DNA of 64,000 nucleotides from Bog-473 sp963745665 (GTDB lineage: Bacteria; Actinomycetota; Acidimicrobiia; Acidimicrobiales; RAAP-2), in contig CAVUYE010000002.1 of assembly GCA_963745665.1 (NCBI GenBank), positions 1,736,001 through 1,800,000 of the forward strand. The letters are read 5' to 3'. The notes beneath the pieces are model-generated. The model did no database searches. It was not told the origin of the DNA and saw only the letters and a program-made list of their open reading frames with translations. Below are positions 38,209 through 47,213 of the stretch, piece by piece. The first letter of the stretch is position 1. Every line of letters starts with the position of its first letter. The translations under genes and the position numbers were made by a program.

Positions 38209-38742
38209 ATGGCAAGCCTCACCATCCGCCAGTACGGCGACCCCGTGCTCAAGGAGCGCACCCGTGAGGTGAAGGACATCGACGGGGCCCTGGCCAGCCT
38301 GGTCGAATCGATGATCGAGACGATGTACGACGCCCCCGGCACCGGCCTGGCCGCCAACCAGGTGGGCGTGCAACGCCGCATCTTCGTCTACGACGTGGGG
38401 GAGGGCGCCCGCCCCGTCATCAACCCGAGCATCGTCGAGAGCGACGGCGAGTGGTCCTACGACGAGGGTTGCCTGTCGATACCGGGTCTCAGCTGGGAGA
38501 TCGTGCGACCCAATGCCGTGCACCTGGTCGGCCTCGACCTCGACGGCAACGACATCTCCATCGAAGCCTCGGAGCTCGAGGGCCGCGTGTTCCAGCACGA
38601 GCTCGACCACCTCGACGGCATCCTGCTCGTGGAGCGCCTCAACGAGGACCAGCGCAAGGAGGCACTCAAGATCCTGCGCAGCCGCACACTCGACCTGCCC
38701 TCCTCCGATCCCGACGGGCTCGCCAACCTCTTCTCCCGCTGA
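38209..38742 (+). CDS. def: Peptide deformylase
   Basis: Removes the formyl group from nascent proteins. About 177 residues with the three metallo-motifs GTGLAANQVG, DEGCLSIPG and QHELDHLDG. The start MASLTIRQYGDPVLK is typical. Its partner fmt, which adds the formyl group to Met-tRNA, follows 80 bp later. Confidence 0.95.
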   Translation: MASLTIRQYGDPVLKERTREVKDIDGALASLVESMIETMYDAPGTGLAANQVGVQRRIFVYDVGEGARPVINPSIVESDGEWSYDEGCLSIPGLSWEIVRPNAVHLVGLDLDGNDISIEASELEGRVFQHELDHLDGILLVERLNEDQRKEALKILRSRTLDLPSSDPDGLANLFSR

Positions 38743-38810
38743 ACACGCGCTGATCACCGACGGCAGCGGGGCGGCGCACGAGCGGCCGTCGACCCCGTCG
38801 CCGTCTGCCC

Positions 38811-38816
38811 TACGGT
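38811..38816 (+). promoter_or_regulatory. Predicted -10 box (TACGGT) of fmt
   Basis: TACGGT ends 7 nt before GTG 38823, consistent with a leaderless transcript. Confidence 0.4.
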
Positions 38817-38822
38817 GAACGG

Positions 38823-39709
38823 GTGGCCCGCCTGGCGTACCTCGGCACCCCCGACATGGCCGTGCCGCCGTTGCGCGCGCTCGTCGAGGCCGGACACGAC
38901 ATCGCGCTCTGCGTGACGCGCCCAGACAGCCGTCGCGGCCGGGGCAAGGAGGAGACGCCCAGCCCGGTCAAGTTGGCGGCCACCGAGCTCGGGCTCCCCG
39001 TCACGCACACCATGGACGACCTGACGACGGTCGGCGTCGACCTCGCCGTCGTGGTGGCGTACGGCCGCATCATCCCCGTCCGGCTGCTCGAACAGATCCC
39101 GATGGTGAACCTGCACTTCTCGTTGTTGCCGCGCTGGCGCGGTGCGGCACCCGTCGAGCGCGCCATTCTGGCCGGCGATCGCGAGACGGGCGTCTGTCTG
39201 ATGAAGGTGGAAGAGGGCCTCGACACCGGTCCGGTCTACGCCGTGCGCCGCGTGCCCTCGACGACGCCATCACGCTCGACGCGCTGCGCCAGGAGCTGGT
39301 GATCGTGGCCAGCGCGCTCGTGGTGGAGGCGCTGGCCCACGGCGTCGCCGGATTGCCCCGACCCGTCCCCCAGGAGGGCGAGGTCACGCTGGCGGAGAAG
39401 ATCACCAAGGAGGATCTCCATCTCGACTGGAGCGCGACCGCCGTCTCCCTCACGCGGGTCGTGCGGTTGGGCCGGGCCTGGACAACCTTCCGCGGCCGCA
39501 GGCTGACGGTGCTCGACGTCTCGCTCGGGCCGGACGAGCACGACACCGCCGGGCAATTCCCCGGTTCCCTCGACGGTCCGGTCGTTGCGACGGGTGGCGG
39601 AAGCGTGGTGTTGCAGCGGGTGCAGCCCGAGAGCCGTTCTCCCATGTCAGCCGAGGAGTGGCTGCGTGGCGTGCGGCCTGCGGTCGGCGAGCGCCTCGGG
39701 ACGGAGTAG
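38823..39709 (+). CDS. fmt: Methionyl-tRNA formyltransferase (frame broken at about 39256)
   Basis: Formylates initiator Met-tRNA. The N-terminal Rossmann part reads LAYLGTPDMAVPPLRAL, then VVAYGRIIPVRLLEQIP, the catalytic region NLHFSLLPRWRGAAPVERAIL and GDRETGVCLMKVEEGLDTGPVY. The frame then fails; the -1 frame continues LDDAITLDALRQELVIVA and the C-terminal domain (KITKEDLHLDWSATAVSLTRVVR) to 39709. One base is missing, probably in the CCC run at 39255-39257. Confidence 0.92.
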
Positions 39710-39719
39710 ACATGACGTA

Positions 39720-40517
39720 ATGACCGTCACGCCGATCGATGGGTGGAGCCCCGATCAGTACGAGCGGTTCCGTTCGGAACGCCAGCAACCGTTCGACGAT
39801 CTGCTCACCTTGTGCCACCCCGTTCCGGGCGGACGCATCGTCGATCTCGGGTGCGGCACGGGGGACCTCACGAAAATCCTGCACGAGGAGATGGCGGCCG
39901 AGCGGACCGTCGGGATCGACTCGTCGCCGGCCATGCTGGCCCGCGCCCGGGCCACGCACGCCGACGTGGCCGGCCTTTCGTTCGCGGAGGGCGACATCGC
40001 CACCTGGCTGGACGAGGGCATCGACCTGGTGTTCGCCAACGCGTCGCTGCAGTGGATCGACGATCACCTGAACCTCCTGGCGCGCATGCGCACCGCGCTC
40101 GTCCCCGACGGGCAGCTGGCCTTCCAGGTGCCGGCCAACTACCGCCATCCCTCGCATCTGCTGGCGCAGGCGGTGGCCAACGAGCCCCCCTTCATCGATG
40201 CGCTCTACGGGGACGTCCCCGAGGACCGCGGCCGCTTCGTGCTGTCGCCCGAGCTCTACGCCGACCTCCTCTACGAACTGGGGGCGAAGGATCAGGTCGT
40301 GCGCATGGAGGTGTACGGCCACGAGCTCGAGTCCACCGGCGAGGTCGTCGAGTGGGTCATGGGCACCCTGCTGACCCCCTACCGCAAGCGGCTGAGCCCC
40401 GAGCTGTTCGACGCGTTCGTGGAGCGCTACCGGGAGCGGCTGATTGAGGAGCTCGGTGAACGCGAGCCGTACTTCTACGGGTTCCGGCGCATCCTCTGCT
40501 GGGCCCGCTTCAGCTGA
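39720..40517 (+). CDS. tam: SAM-dependent methyltransferase, trans-aconitate 2-methyltransferase-like
   Basis: 265 residues from ATG 39720. SAM motif I is RIVDLGCGTGDLTKIL; other blocks are GIDSSPAMLARAR, FANASLQWIDDHLNLLARM and the C-terminal YFYGFRRILCWARF, all like Tam proteins that methylate trans-aconitate. It lies between fmt and rpe with no functional link to them. Annotation of Tam by sequence alone is moderately safe; substrate is not certain. Confidence 0.75.
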   Translation: MTVTPIDGWSPDQYERFRSERQQPFDDLLTLCHPVPGGRIVDLGCGTGDLTKILHEEMAAERTVGIDSSPAMLARARATHADVAGLSFAEGDIATWLDEGIDLVFANASLQWIDDHLNLLARMRTALVPDGQLAFQVPANYRHPSHLLAQAVANEPPFIDALYGDVPEDRGRFVLSPELYADLLYELGAKDQVVRMEVYGHELESTGEVVEWVMGTLLTPYRKRLSPELFDAFVERYRERLIEELGEREPYFYGFRRILCWARFS

Positions 40518-40552
40518 GCGGGGCGAACGGGACGATGGAGGGATCGACAGCG

Positions 40553-41251
40553 ATGGCGGGTCGCCACCCCGGCACCGTGGGCGAGCTGCGGATCGCGCCG
40601 TCGGTGCTGTCGGCCGACTTCGGCATGCTGGCCGAGCAGGTGGGGGAGGTGGCGCCCTCCGCCGACTGGCTCCACGTCGACGTCATGGACGGGCACTTCG
40701 TTCCGAACGTGACGATCGGGCCGCCGGTCGTGGCCTCGTTGCGGCGCCACACGGCGCTGTTCTTCGATTGCCACCTGATGATGACCGAGCCGGGGCGCTA
40801 CCTGAAGGACTTCGCCGACGCCGGGGCCGATGGCTGCACCGTGCACGTCGAGATCGGCGACACCGACGAGCTCATCGTGCAGATGCGCAGCCTGGGCCTG
40901 CGGGCGGGACTGGCCCTCAACCCCGACACGCCGTTCGACGCGGTGCGGCCCTATCTGCGCGACGTCGATCTCCTCTTGTGCATGACGGTCTTCCCGGGCT
41001 TCGGGGGCCAGAGCTTCATCGCCGACGTCATGGCCAAGGTGGCGCAGGTGCGGGCCGAGGTCACCGCCGCCGACCTTCAACTCGACATTGAGGTCGACGG
41101 GGGTATCGACGCGACCACGGCGCCCGTCGCCGTGGCGGCCGGCGCCAATGTCCTGGTGGCCGGGAGCGCCATCTTCGGGCAGCCGCGGCCGTGGGAGGCG
41201 GCCGACGCCATCCGCGCCGCCGCTCGTGCCGCTGCACCCGGTCCCGGGTGA
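40553..41251 (+). CDS. rpe: Ribulose-phosphate 3-epimerase
   Basis: Pentose-phosphate pathway epimerase, a TIM barrel. Blocks: RIAPSVLSADFGMLAEQV, the metal-binding WLHVDVMDGHFVPNVTIG, FFDCHLMMTEP, MTVFPGFGGQSFI and EVDGGID, closing with AGSAIFG. ATG 40553 is favoured by GGAGG 11 nt upstream; ATG 40535 would add six residues. The stop overlaps the next gene's GTG. Confidence 0.94.
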   Translation: MAGRHPGTVGELRIAPSVLSADFGMLAEQVGEVAPSADWLHVDVMDGHFVPNVTIGPPVVASLRRHTALFFDCHLMMTEPGRYLKDFADAGADGCTVHVEIGDTDELIVQMRSLGLRAGLALNPDTPFDAVRPYLRDVDLLLCMTVFPGFGGQSFIADVMAKVAQVRAEVTAADLQLDIEVDGGIDATTAPVAVAAGANVLVAGSAIFGQPRPWEAADAIRAAARAAAPGPG

Positions 41252-42375
41252 CGACCGGCCGCGCCGTCGTCGCCGGGGGCGGCATCATCGGTACCTGGCA
41301 CACGCTCGAGCTGGCGGAGGCCGGCTTCGACGTGGACCATCTCGAAGCCGAAGCGGGCCCGACCGGTGCCTCGGTGCGCAACTTCGGCCTGGTCTGGGTC
41401 AGCGGACGGCGTTCGGGCGCCGAGCTCGAGGTGGCGCGCCGGGCGCGCCGGCGTTGGGAGGAGATCGGCGCTGCAGTTCCCGGCATCGGCTTTCGCGCCA
41501 TGGCCTCGCTGACCGTCGCTACCGACCCTGCCGCCCGCGCCGTCATGGAGGCCTTCGCCCGGCAGCCCGATGCCGCTGCCCGCTCCATCTCGTTCTTGGA
41601 GCCCGACGAGGTGCGTGCCTGCAACCCGGCGGTCCACGGTGACGTCGAGGGTGCGCTGCACTGCGCCGAGGACGCGGTGGTCGAGCCACGCCTCGCCCTG
41701 GCCGCCCTGCGCGACCACGTTGCTGCCACCAACGCGGGCCGCTACCGCTATCATCCCGGCCGCCGTGTCGCCACCACCGAGCCTCACGCGCTCCGCGACA
41801 CGCAGGGGACCCGTTGGGAGGGGGACGTGCTCGTGCTGGCGACCGGCGCGGCCTACGACCACATCCCCGTTACGGCAGCGCTCGCGCCCCGGCTCCGCCG
41901 GGTGCGGTTGCAGATGCTGCAGACGGGACCTTTCGCCACCCCGCTCACGACGACGCTGGCCGATGCCGACACCTTGCGCTACTACCCGGCCTACGAGTCG
42001 GCGCCACTGGACCAGCTCGGTCCCCAGACGCCTGTCGCGGCCGCACACCACCTGCAGCTGCTGCTGGTCCAGCGTCCAGACGGTGGTCTGACCATCGGGG
42101 ACACGCATGCCTACGGGGAGCCGTTCGACTTCGCGCTGTGCGAGGACCCGACGCACGAGCTCTTGGCCCGGGCGGCGCGCATCCTCGGCACCCAGCTCCC
42201 CCCGGTGCAGCGTCGCTGGGAGGGTGTCTACGCGCAGTGCGTGGACGGTGCGGTCTGCCTGCGCGAAGAGATCGACGCAGGGGTGTGGTTGGTGACCGGC
42301 CCCGGCGGCCGCGGCATGACATGTTCCCCGGCCATTGCCGCCGACACCTTGCGGGCCGCAAGGGTGGCGGCATGA
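41248..42375 (+). CDS. FAD-dependent oxidoreductase of the phosphonate-catabolism type (TIGR03364-like)
   Basis: 375 residues, DAO superfamily. The FAD fold is RAVVAGGGIIGTWHTLELAEAG at the N-terminus; SVRNFGLVWVSGRRSG and the C-terminal WLVTGPGGRGMTCSPAIA fit the oxidoreductases encoded beside phosphonatase-like hydrolases. Such enzymes have been linked to oxidation of aminoethylphosphonate or its N-methyl form to phosphonoacetaldehyde. It overlaps rpe by 4 nt and the HAD gene by 4 nt. The assignment leans on the neighbouring HAD gene; another amino-acid-type oxidase is possible. Confidence 0.7.
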   Translation: MTTGRAVVAGGGIIGTWHTLELAEAGFDVDHLEAEAGPTGASVRNFGLVWVSGRRSGAELEVARRARRRWEEIGAAVPGIGFRAMASLTVATDPAARAVMEAFARQPDAAARSISFLEPDEVRACNPAVHGDVEGALHCAEDAVVEPRLALAALRDHVAATNAGRYRYHPGRRVATTEPHALRDTQGTRWEGDVLVLATGAAYDHIPVTAALAPRLRRVRLQMLQTGPFATPLTTTLADADTLRYYPAYESAPLDQLGPQTPVAAAHHLQLLLVQRPDGGLTIGDTHAYGEPFDFALCEDPTHELLARAARILGTQLPPVQRRWEGVYAQCVDGAVCLREEIDAGVWLVTGPGGRGMTCSPAIAADTLRAARVAA

Positions 42376-43050
42376 TCGGGCCCTTCGCGCTGGCCTGCCT
42401 CGATATGGCGGGCACGACCGTGCGCGACGACGGCGCCGTCGAGGCGGCGTTCACCAGCGCCCTGGCCGCGGTGGGCGTCACGCCGGGGAGCAGGTTCTAC
42501 GAGGAGGCCGAGGTCGTCGTCCACCAGACGATGGGCTGGTCCAAGGCCGACGTGTTCGCCACGCTGTTCGACGCGGACGAGGCCAGGGAGGCCACCGCCG
42601 CCTTCGCCCAGGCTTACGAGGCGATCGTCGCGGCCGGGGACGTCAGCGAGATTCCCGGCGCCCTCCAGGTGCTGCGCGACCTGCGCGCCGGCGGGGTGGG
42701 GGTCTGCCTGACCACGGGCTTCGCGCCCTCGACCCGCGACGCGCTGCTCGACGCCCTGGGGTGGCGGGCCGACATCGACCTCGCCTTGTCACCGGCCGAC
42801 GTGGGCCGGGGCCGCCCTGCGCCGGACCTCGTCCTCGGCGCCATGGCCCGCCTCGGGGTGGGCGACCCGCACGCCGTGGTGGTCGTCGGCGACACCAGCA
42901 AGCGACCTCGAAGCGGGGAAGGCCGCCGGCGCCGGGGCGGTCATCGGCGTGCTCAGCGGCGCCCACGACGAGGCCACCCTGGTCGCCGCCGCACCGACGG
43001 CGGTCATGGCGGACATCACGGGCCTGATCCCATTCCTCGGCCAGCAGTGA
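42372..43050 (+). CDS. Phosphonatase-like HAD hydrolase (frame broken at about 42902)
   Basis: HAD family, PhnX-like. Motif I is LACLDMAGTTVRDDGAV, with the Met-Ala-Gly-Thr-Thr typical of phosphonoacetaldehyde hydrolase relatives; the cap holds HQTMGWSKADVFATLF; motif II is CLTTGFAPSTRD. The written frame fails after VVVVGDTS, and the +1 frame continues NDLEAGKAAGAGAVIGVLSG to a stop at 43048-43050. One surplus base at 42902-42903. It would cleave the C-P bond of phosphonoacetaldehyde or a relative. No catalytic-lysine assignment is made. Confidence 0.72.
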
Positions 43051-43083
43051 CGCCGCCGGTTCCAACCGCCTGACCTGGAACTG

Positions 43084-43141
43084 TCGACAAAAACTGAAAC
43101 GTGTTCTAGTATTAGAGCACGAAGCCGGGGAGCCACCCCGG
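43084..43141 (+). promoter_or_regulatory. ribD promoter with overlapping palindrome and leader hairpin
   Basis: -35 TCGACA (43084-43089), 17-bp spacer, -10 TAGTAT (43107-43112). The 18-bp imperfect palindrome ACTGAAACGTGTTCTAGT (43093-43110) covers spacer and -10 and matches TNNAACNNGTTNNA, the KstR-type TetR operator form. A hairpin CCGGGG/CCCCGG with loop AGCCA (43125-43141) lies just before the AAGGA at 43144. It is too short for an FMN riboswitch. Confidence 0.65.
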
Positions 43142-43156
43142 GCAAGGACCTTGACC

Positions 43157-44155
43157 ATGGACGACGTGGAGCACATGCGCCGAGCGCTGGCGCTGGCGGC
43201 AACGGTCCGTTCGACCACGGCGCCCAACCCCTGGGTGGGCTGCGTCGTCGTTCCGCCGGACGCCGGCCCGGACGCCGGAGCGGTGTTCGCCGGAGCGACG
43301 TCACCGCCGGGAGGCCCCCATGCCGAGGCGTCGGCCCTGGCCGCGGCGGGAGAGGCCGCCAGGGGAGCCACGCTGTACGTGACCCTGGAGCCCTGCGCCC
43401 ACCACGGGCGCACCCCTCCCTGTAGTGACGCCATCATCGCGGCGGGCGTGTCCCGGGTCGTGGTCGGTATCGAGGACCCCGACGAACGGGTCGCCGGACG
43501 CGGCATCGCCGCGCTCCGGGCGGCCGGCCTGGAAGTCACCATCGGGGTGGCCGCCGAGGAGGCGGCCGAGCAGCTGGCTCCCTATCTCAAGCACCGGACG
43601 ACGGGGCAGCCCTGGGTCGTCCTCAAGATGGCCGCCAGCCTCGACGGCCGCACCGCGGCGCCCGACGGCACCAGCCGCTTCATCACGGGCGAGGCGGCGC
43701 GCCGGGACGCGCACCGGCTGCGCGCCCGTTCCGATGCCGTCCTCGTCGGGGCTGGCACCGTCCGGGCGGACGACCCCGAGCTCACGGTCCGTCTCGACGA
43801 CGGGGTCGAACGGCAGCAGCCCCTGCGCGTCGTGCTCGGGCAGGCGCCGGAGGGGGCCAAGGTGCGCCCGGCGCTCGAACTCTCGGGAGAGCTCGGGGAC
43901 GTGCTGACCGAGCTCGGGCGTCGTGGCGTGCTCCAGCTGCTGGTGGAGGGCGGGGCCAGCGTGGCCCACGATTTCCACGCGGCGGGCCTGGTCGACCGTT
44001 ACGTGGTGTACCTCGCACCCGTGCTGTTCGGGGGCGACGACGGCCACCCGATTTTCGCGGGCCCCGGGGCTGGCACAATTGCAGACGTGTGGAAGGGCAG
44101 GCTGGTGTCGATAGAGCAGCTGGGTGAGGATCTTCGGGTGGAGGTGGCGGCCTGA
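43157..44155 (+). CDS. ribD: Bifunctional riboflavin deaminase/reductase RibD
   Basis: Deaminates then reduces the pyrimidine intermediate of riboflavin synthesis. 332 residues from ATG 43157. Deaminase zinc motif: GGPHAEASAL and LEPCAHHGRTPPCSDAI. Reductase part: VVLKMAASLDGRTAAPDG, SRFITGEAARRDAHRLR and LQLLVEGGASVAHDF. Slightly short for a full RibD. It overlaps ribBA by one base; no ribE (riboflavin synthase) lies between them. Confidence 0.93.
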   Translation: MDDVEHMRRALALAATVRSTTAPNPWVGCVVVPPDAGPDAGAVFAGATSPPGGPHAEASALAAAGEAARGATLYVTLEPCAHHGRTPPCSDAIIAAGVSRVVVGIEDPDERVAGRGIAALRAAGLEVTIGVAAEEAAEQLAPYLKHRTTGQPWVVLKMAASLDGRTAAPDGTSRFITGEAARRDAHRLRARSDAVLVGAGTVRADDPELTVRLDDGVERQQPLRVVLGQAPEGAKVRPALELSGELGDVLTELGRRGVLQLLVEGGASVAHDFHAAGLVDRYVVYLAPVLFGGDDGHPIFAGPGAGTIADVWKGRLVSIEQLGEDLRVEVAA

Positions 44156-45375
44156 TGGCGTTCTCCGAGGTGCAGGAGGCGATCGATTCCATCGGCCGGC
44201 TGGGCATGGCGGTGGTGGTCGACGACGAGGACCGTGAGAACGAGGGCGACCTGGTCATGGCGGCCGAGGCGGCCACGCCGGAGAACATCGCCTTCTTCCT
44301 GGCCCACACCTCGGGTGTCATCTGCGTGCCGCTCTTGCCCGAGCGGGCCGACGCCCTCGACCTGCCCCTGATGGTCACGGCCAACACCGAGGCGCAGCGG
44401 ACCGCCTTCACGGTGAGCGTCGACTTCCGCCACGGAACGACGACCGGGATCTCCGCCACGGACCGGGCGTCCACCATTGCCGCCCTGATCGACCCCGCCA
44501 CGCGCCCCAACGACCTCAACCGGCCCGGCCACATCTTCCCGTTGCGCTACCGCTCCGGCGGAGTGCTCAAGCGGGCCGGGCACACCGAGGCGACGGTCGA
44601 CCTGGCCCGGGCCGCCGGCCTGACGCCGGCCGGCGTCCTCTGCGAGATCGTGACCGAGGACAAGTCCGAGATGGCGCGGCTGGCCGACCTCGAGACCTTC
44701 GCCAAGCGGCACGACCTCCCGCTGATCTCCATCGCGGACCTCATCCGCTACCGCCGGCAGAACGAGAAGCTGGTGCGGCTCGTCTCCGAGGCGCGCATCC
44801 CGGCCGTCGGGCGTGAGTTCCGGGCCTTCGTTTACGAGTCCGTGCTGGACAACGAGCAGCACCTGGCACTCGTCATGGGCGAGGTGGCCGGGACGGAGGA
44901 CGTGCTGGTCCGCGTGCACTCCGAGTGCCTGACCGGCGACGTGTTCGGCTCGCTCCGCTGCGACTGCGGCCCGCAGCTGCAGGCGTCGCTCGACCTCATT
45001 GAGAAGGAGGGGCGCGGCGTCCTCATCTACCTGCGCGGCCACGAGGGCCGCGGCATCGGCCTCGGCCACAAGATCCGCGCCTACCAGCTGCAGGAGGAGG
45101 GCCACGACACCGTCGACGCCAACCTGCAGCAGGGGCTGCCCGTCGACAGTCGGGAGTACGGCATCGGTGCCCAGATGCTGGTCGACCTGGGCGTGACCAC
45201 CATGCGCCTCATGACCAACAACCCGGTCAAGTACGGCGGACTCGAGGGCTTCGGCCTCGACATCACCGAGCGGGTCCCGCTGCAGCCCTCGGCCAACCCC
45301 GAGAACATCGCCTACCTGCGCACCAAGCGCGAGCGGATGGGGCATCTGCTGCACGGACTCGACGACGTCCTCTGA
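44155..45375 (+). CDS. ribBA: DHBP synthase / GTP cyclohydrolase II RibBA
   Basis: Supplies both riboflavin precursors. The N-terminal RibB domain (VVVDDEDRENEGDLVMAAE, DFRHGTTTGISATDRA, GHTEATVDLARAAGL) is joined to a C-terminal RibA domain with zinc Cys motif HSECLTGDVFGSLRCDCG, and RGHEGRGIGLGHKIRAYQL and TNNPVKYGGLEGFGL. 406 residues. Confidence 0.96.
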   Translation: MAFSEVQEAIDSIGRLGMAVVVDDEDRENEGDLVMAAEAATPENIAFFLAHTSGVICVPLLPERADALDLPLMVTANTEAQRTAFTVSVDFRHGTTTGISATDRASTIAALIDPATRPNDLNRPGHIFPLRYRSGGVLKRAGHTEATVDLARAAGLTPAGVLCEIVTEDKSEMARLADLETFAKRHDLPLISIADLIRYRRQNEKLVRLVSEARIPAVGREFRAFVYESVLDNEQHLALVMGEVAGTEDVLVRVHSECLTGDVFGSLRCDCGPQLQASLDLIEKEGRGVLIYLRGHEGRGIGLGHKIRAYQLQEEGHDTVDANLQQGLPVDSREYGIGAQMLVDLGVTTMRLMTNNPVKYGGLEGFGLDITERVPLQPSANPENIAYLRTKRERMGHLLHGLDDVL

Positions 45376-45426
45376 CGTCGACCTGTGCCACAGTGAGGGC
45401 GTGACCCCGACCGCTGCCGCCGGCTG

Positions 45427-45962
45427 ATGGCCGAGTCCGACCTGGTCGGCACTGCCCGACGGCGCGCTCGACGACGTGGCGTCGCGCGTCGGGGCCAGCC
45501 TGCGCGGCTCGGCGGACGGCACCGGGCTGCGCATCGGCGTCGCCTGCGCCGAGTTCAACGGCGGCATCACCCTGCGCTTGCTCGACGGCGCGCTCGCAGG
45601 CGCTGGACGAGGCGGGCACGGACCGCCGGGACGTCACCGTGGCCTGGGCCCCCGGCGCGTTCGAGCTCCCCGTCGTGGCCCGCGCCTTCGCCCACGCCGG
45701 CAAGGTGGACGCCGTCCTGTGCCTCGGGGCGGTCATCCGCGGCGACACGGGTCACTACGACTTCGTGGCGGGGCAGTGCGCCGCAGGGATCCAGCAGGTG
45801 CAGCTGGCAACCGGGGTGCCCGTCGTCTTCGGTGTCCTGACCACCGACACGCTCGACCAGGCGCTGGTCCGCTCCGAGCCCGATCACACCAACAAGGGTC
45901 GCGAGGCGGCGCTGACCGGCGTCGAGATGGTGCGCCTGCTGCGCAGTGGACCGTTCACCTGA
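45427..45962 (+). CDS. ribH: 6,7-dimethyl-8-ribityllumazine synthase RibH (frame broken twice)
   Basis: Condenses the two riboflavin precursors. Readable pieces: GLRIGVACAEFNGGITLRLLDG (frame of 45476), then, after a surplus base at 45598-45599, VAWAPGAFELPVVARAFA, LGAVIRGDTGHYDFVAGQ, VPVVFGVLTTDTLDQAL and NKGREAALTGVEM to TGA 45962. ATG 45427 needs a second surplus base near 45453 to read PDGALDDVASRVGASL; GTG 45476 is the alternative start. It is an essential gene in riboflavin prototrophs, so the breaks are probably artefacts. Confidence 0.85.
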
Positions 45963-46073
45963 CGGCGAGAGACCCATTCATCGGCCGTTCACAGCGTCGA
46001 CACGGCGCGGACACGTCAGCCTTCTACGGTCGCGCTGCACAGACCCAGCAGCGGACCAGCACGGGAGATCGGT

Positions 46074-47178
46074 ATGGGTGAGACGGCGCCCACGGCGGAG
46101 GCGACCCACGGCGGAGACGACAGACCCGGTCGGCGCGCGCCGACGGCCCGATCGACCCGAGCGAGATCCGCTACCGCCCGGGCATCCGACGCGAGGGCTC
46201 TTTCACCGTGCGCTACGTCACGATCCACGGCTACCGGCGGGCCTACGTCAAGGCCGGGTCGGGGACCGCCCTGCTGCTGATCCACGGCATCGGCGACAGC
46301 TCTGACACGTGGCGACCGGTGGTCGAGCAGTTGGCGCGAGCACTATACGGTCATCGCCCCGGACCTCCTCGGGCACGGGCGCTCCGAGAAGCCGCGAGCC
46401 GACTACTCGGTGGCGGGCTTCGCCAACGGGATGCGCGACCTCCTCAGCGTGTTGGAGGTCGACCGGGTCACCGTCGTCGGGCACTCGCTCGGCGGCGGCG
46501 TGGCGGCGCAGTTCGCCTACCAGTTCCCCGATCGCTGCGAGCGCCTGGTCCTGGTGGGCAGCGGGGGAGTGGGCCGGACGGTCAGCCCGCTGTTGCGCGT
46601 GGCTGCCGTCCCGGGCATCGAACTGCTCATGCCCTTCCTCGGCCTGGCCCCGATCCGCTTCGCCAGCCGCCTGGGGGCCGAGTTGCTGCGCCTCTTCGAC
46701 ACCGCGCTCGGGCGCGACGCCGAGGAGATCCTGGCCGTGTTCGACGCGCTGCCCAACACGGAGGCCCGCATGGCCATCCTGCGCACGCTCCGCTCGAGCG
46801 TCGACTGGAACGGTCAGGTCATCACCATGGTGGACCGGGCCTACCTGGCCGAGGGCATCCCGACGTTGATCGTGTGGGGACGCCGTGACGCCATCATCCC
46901 GTTGGGCCACGGCCGCCTGATCCACACGGTGATGCCGGGCAGCGAGTTCGAGATCTTCGACGAAGCGGGGCACTTCCCGCACCACACCGACCCGGCCCGA
47001 TTCGTGCGCGTCCTGCACGAGTTCATGGAGCGCTCCGTGCCGGCGACGCTACGACCAGAGCGAATGGCGGCAGCGCCTCCGGCGCGGCAAGCAGATGGAC
47101 GAGGCCGACGTCGCGGTCGCCGGCGAGGCCGTCCGAGTGTCCGACGTCAGCGGCCCTCCGGGGCGGAGAGCGGACTGA
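46074..47178 (+). CDS. Alpha/beta hydrolase (frame broken three times)
   Basis: ATG 46074 has GGGAG upstream. Reconstructed reading: MGETAPTAEATHGGDD, then DGPIDPSEIRYRPGIRREG, VTIHGYRRAYVKAG, LLLIHGIGDSSDTWRPVVEQL, VIAPDLLGHGRSEKPRADYS, nucleophile VVGHSLGGGVAAQFAYQFPDR, acid region LIVWGRRDAIIPLGHG, His in FDEAGHFPHHTDPARF, and a tail YDQSEWRQRLRRG. Surplus bases lie at about 46131-46141, 46336 and 47048. The stop at 47176-47178 is in the corrected frame. Hydrolases of this form are common in Actinobacteria; substrate unknown. Confidence 0.75.
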
Positions 47179-47213
47179 CCGGCGACTGACCGCGGTGACC
47201 GGCACGAGCCGGC

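Noticed and set aside
43051..43156. FMN riboswitch upstream of ribD
   Set aside because: The gap is about 100 nt and lacks the conserved riboswitch core; it holds a promoter, a palindrome and one short hairpin.
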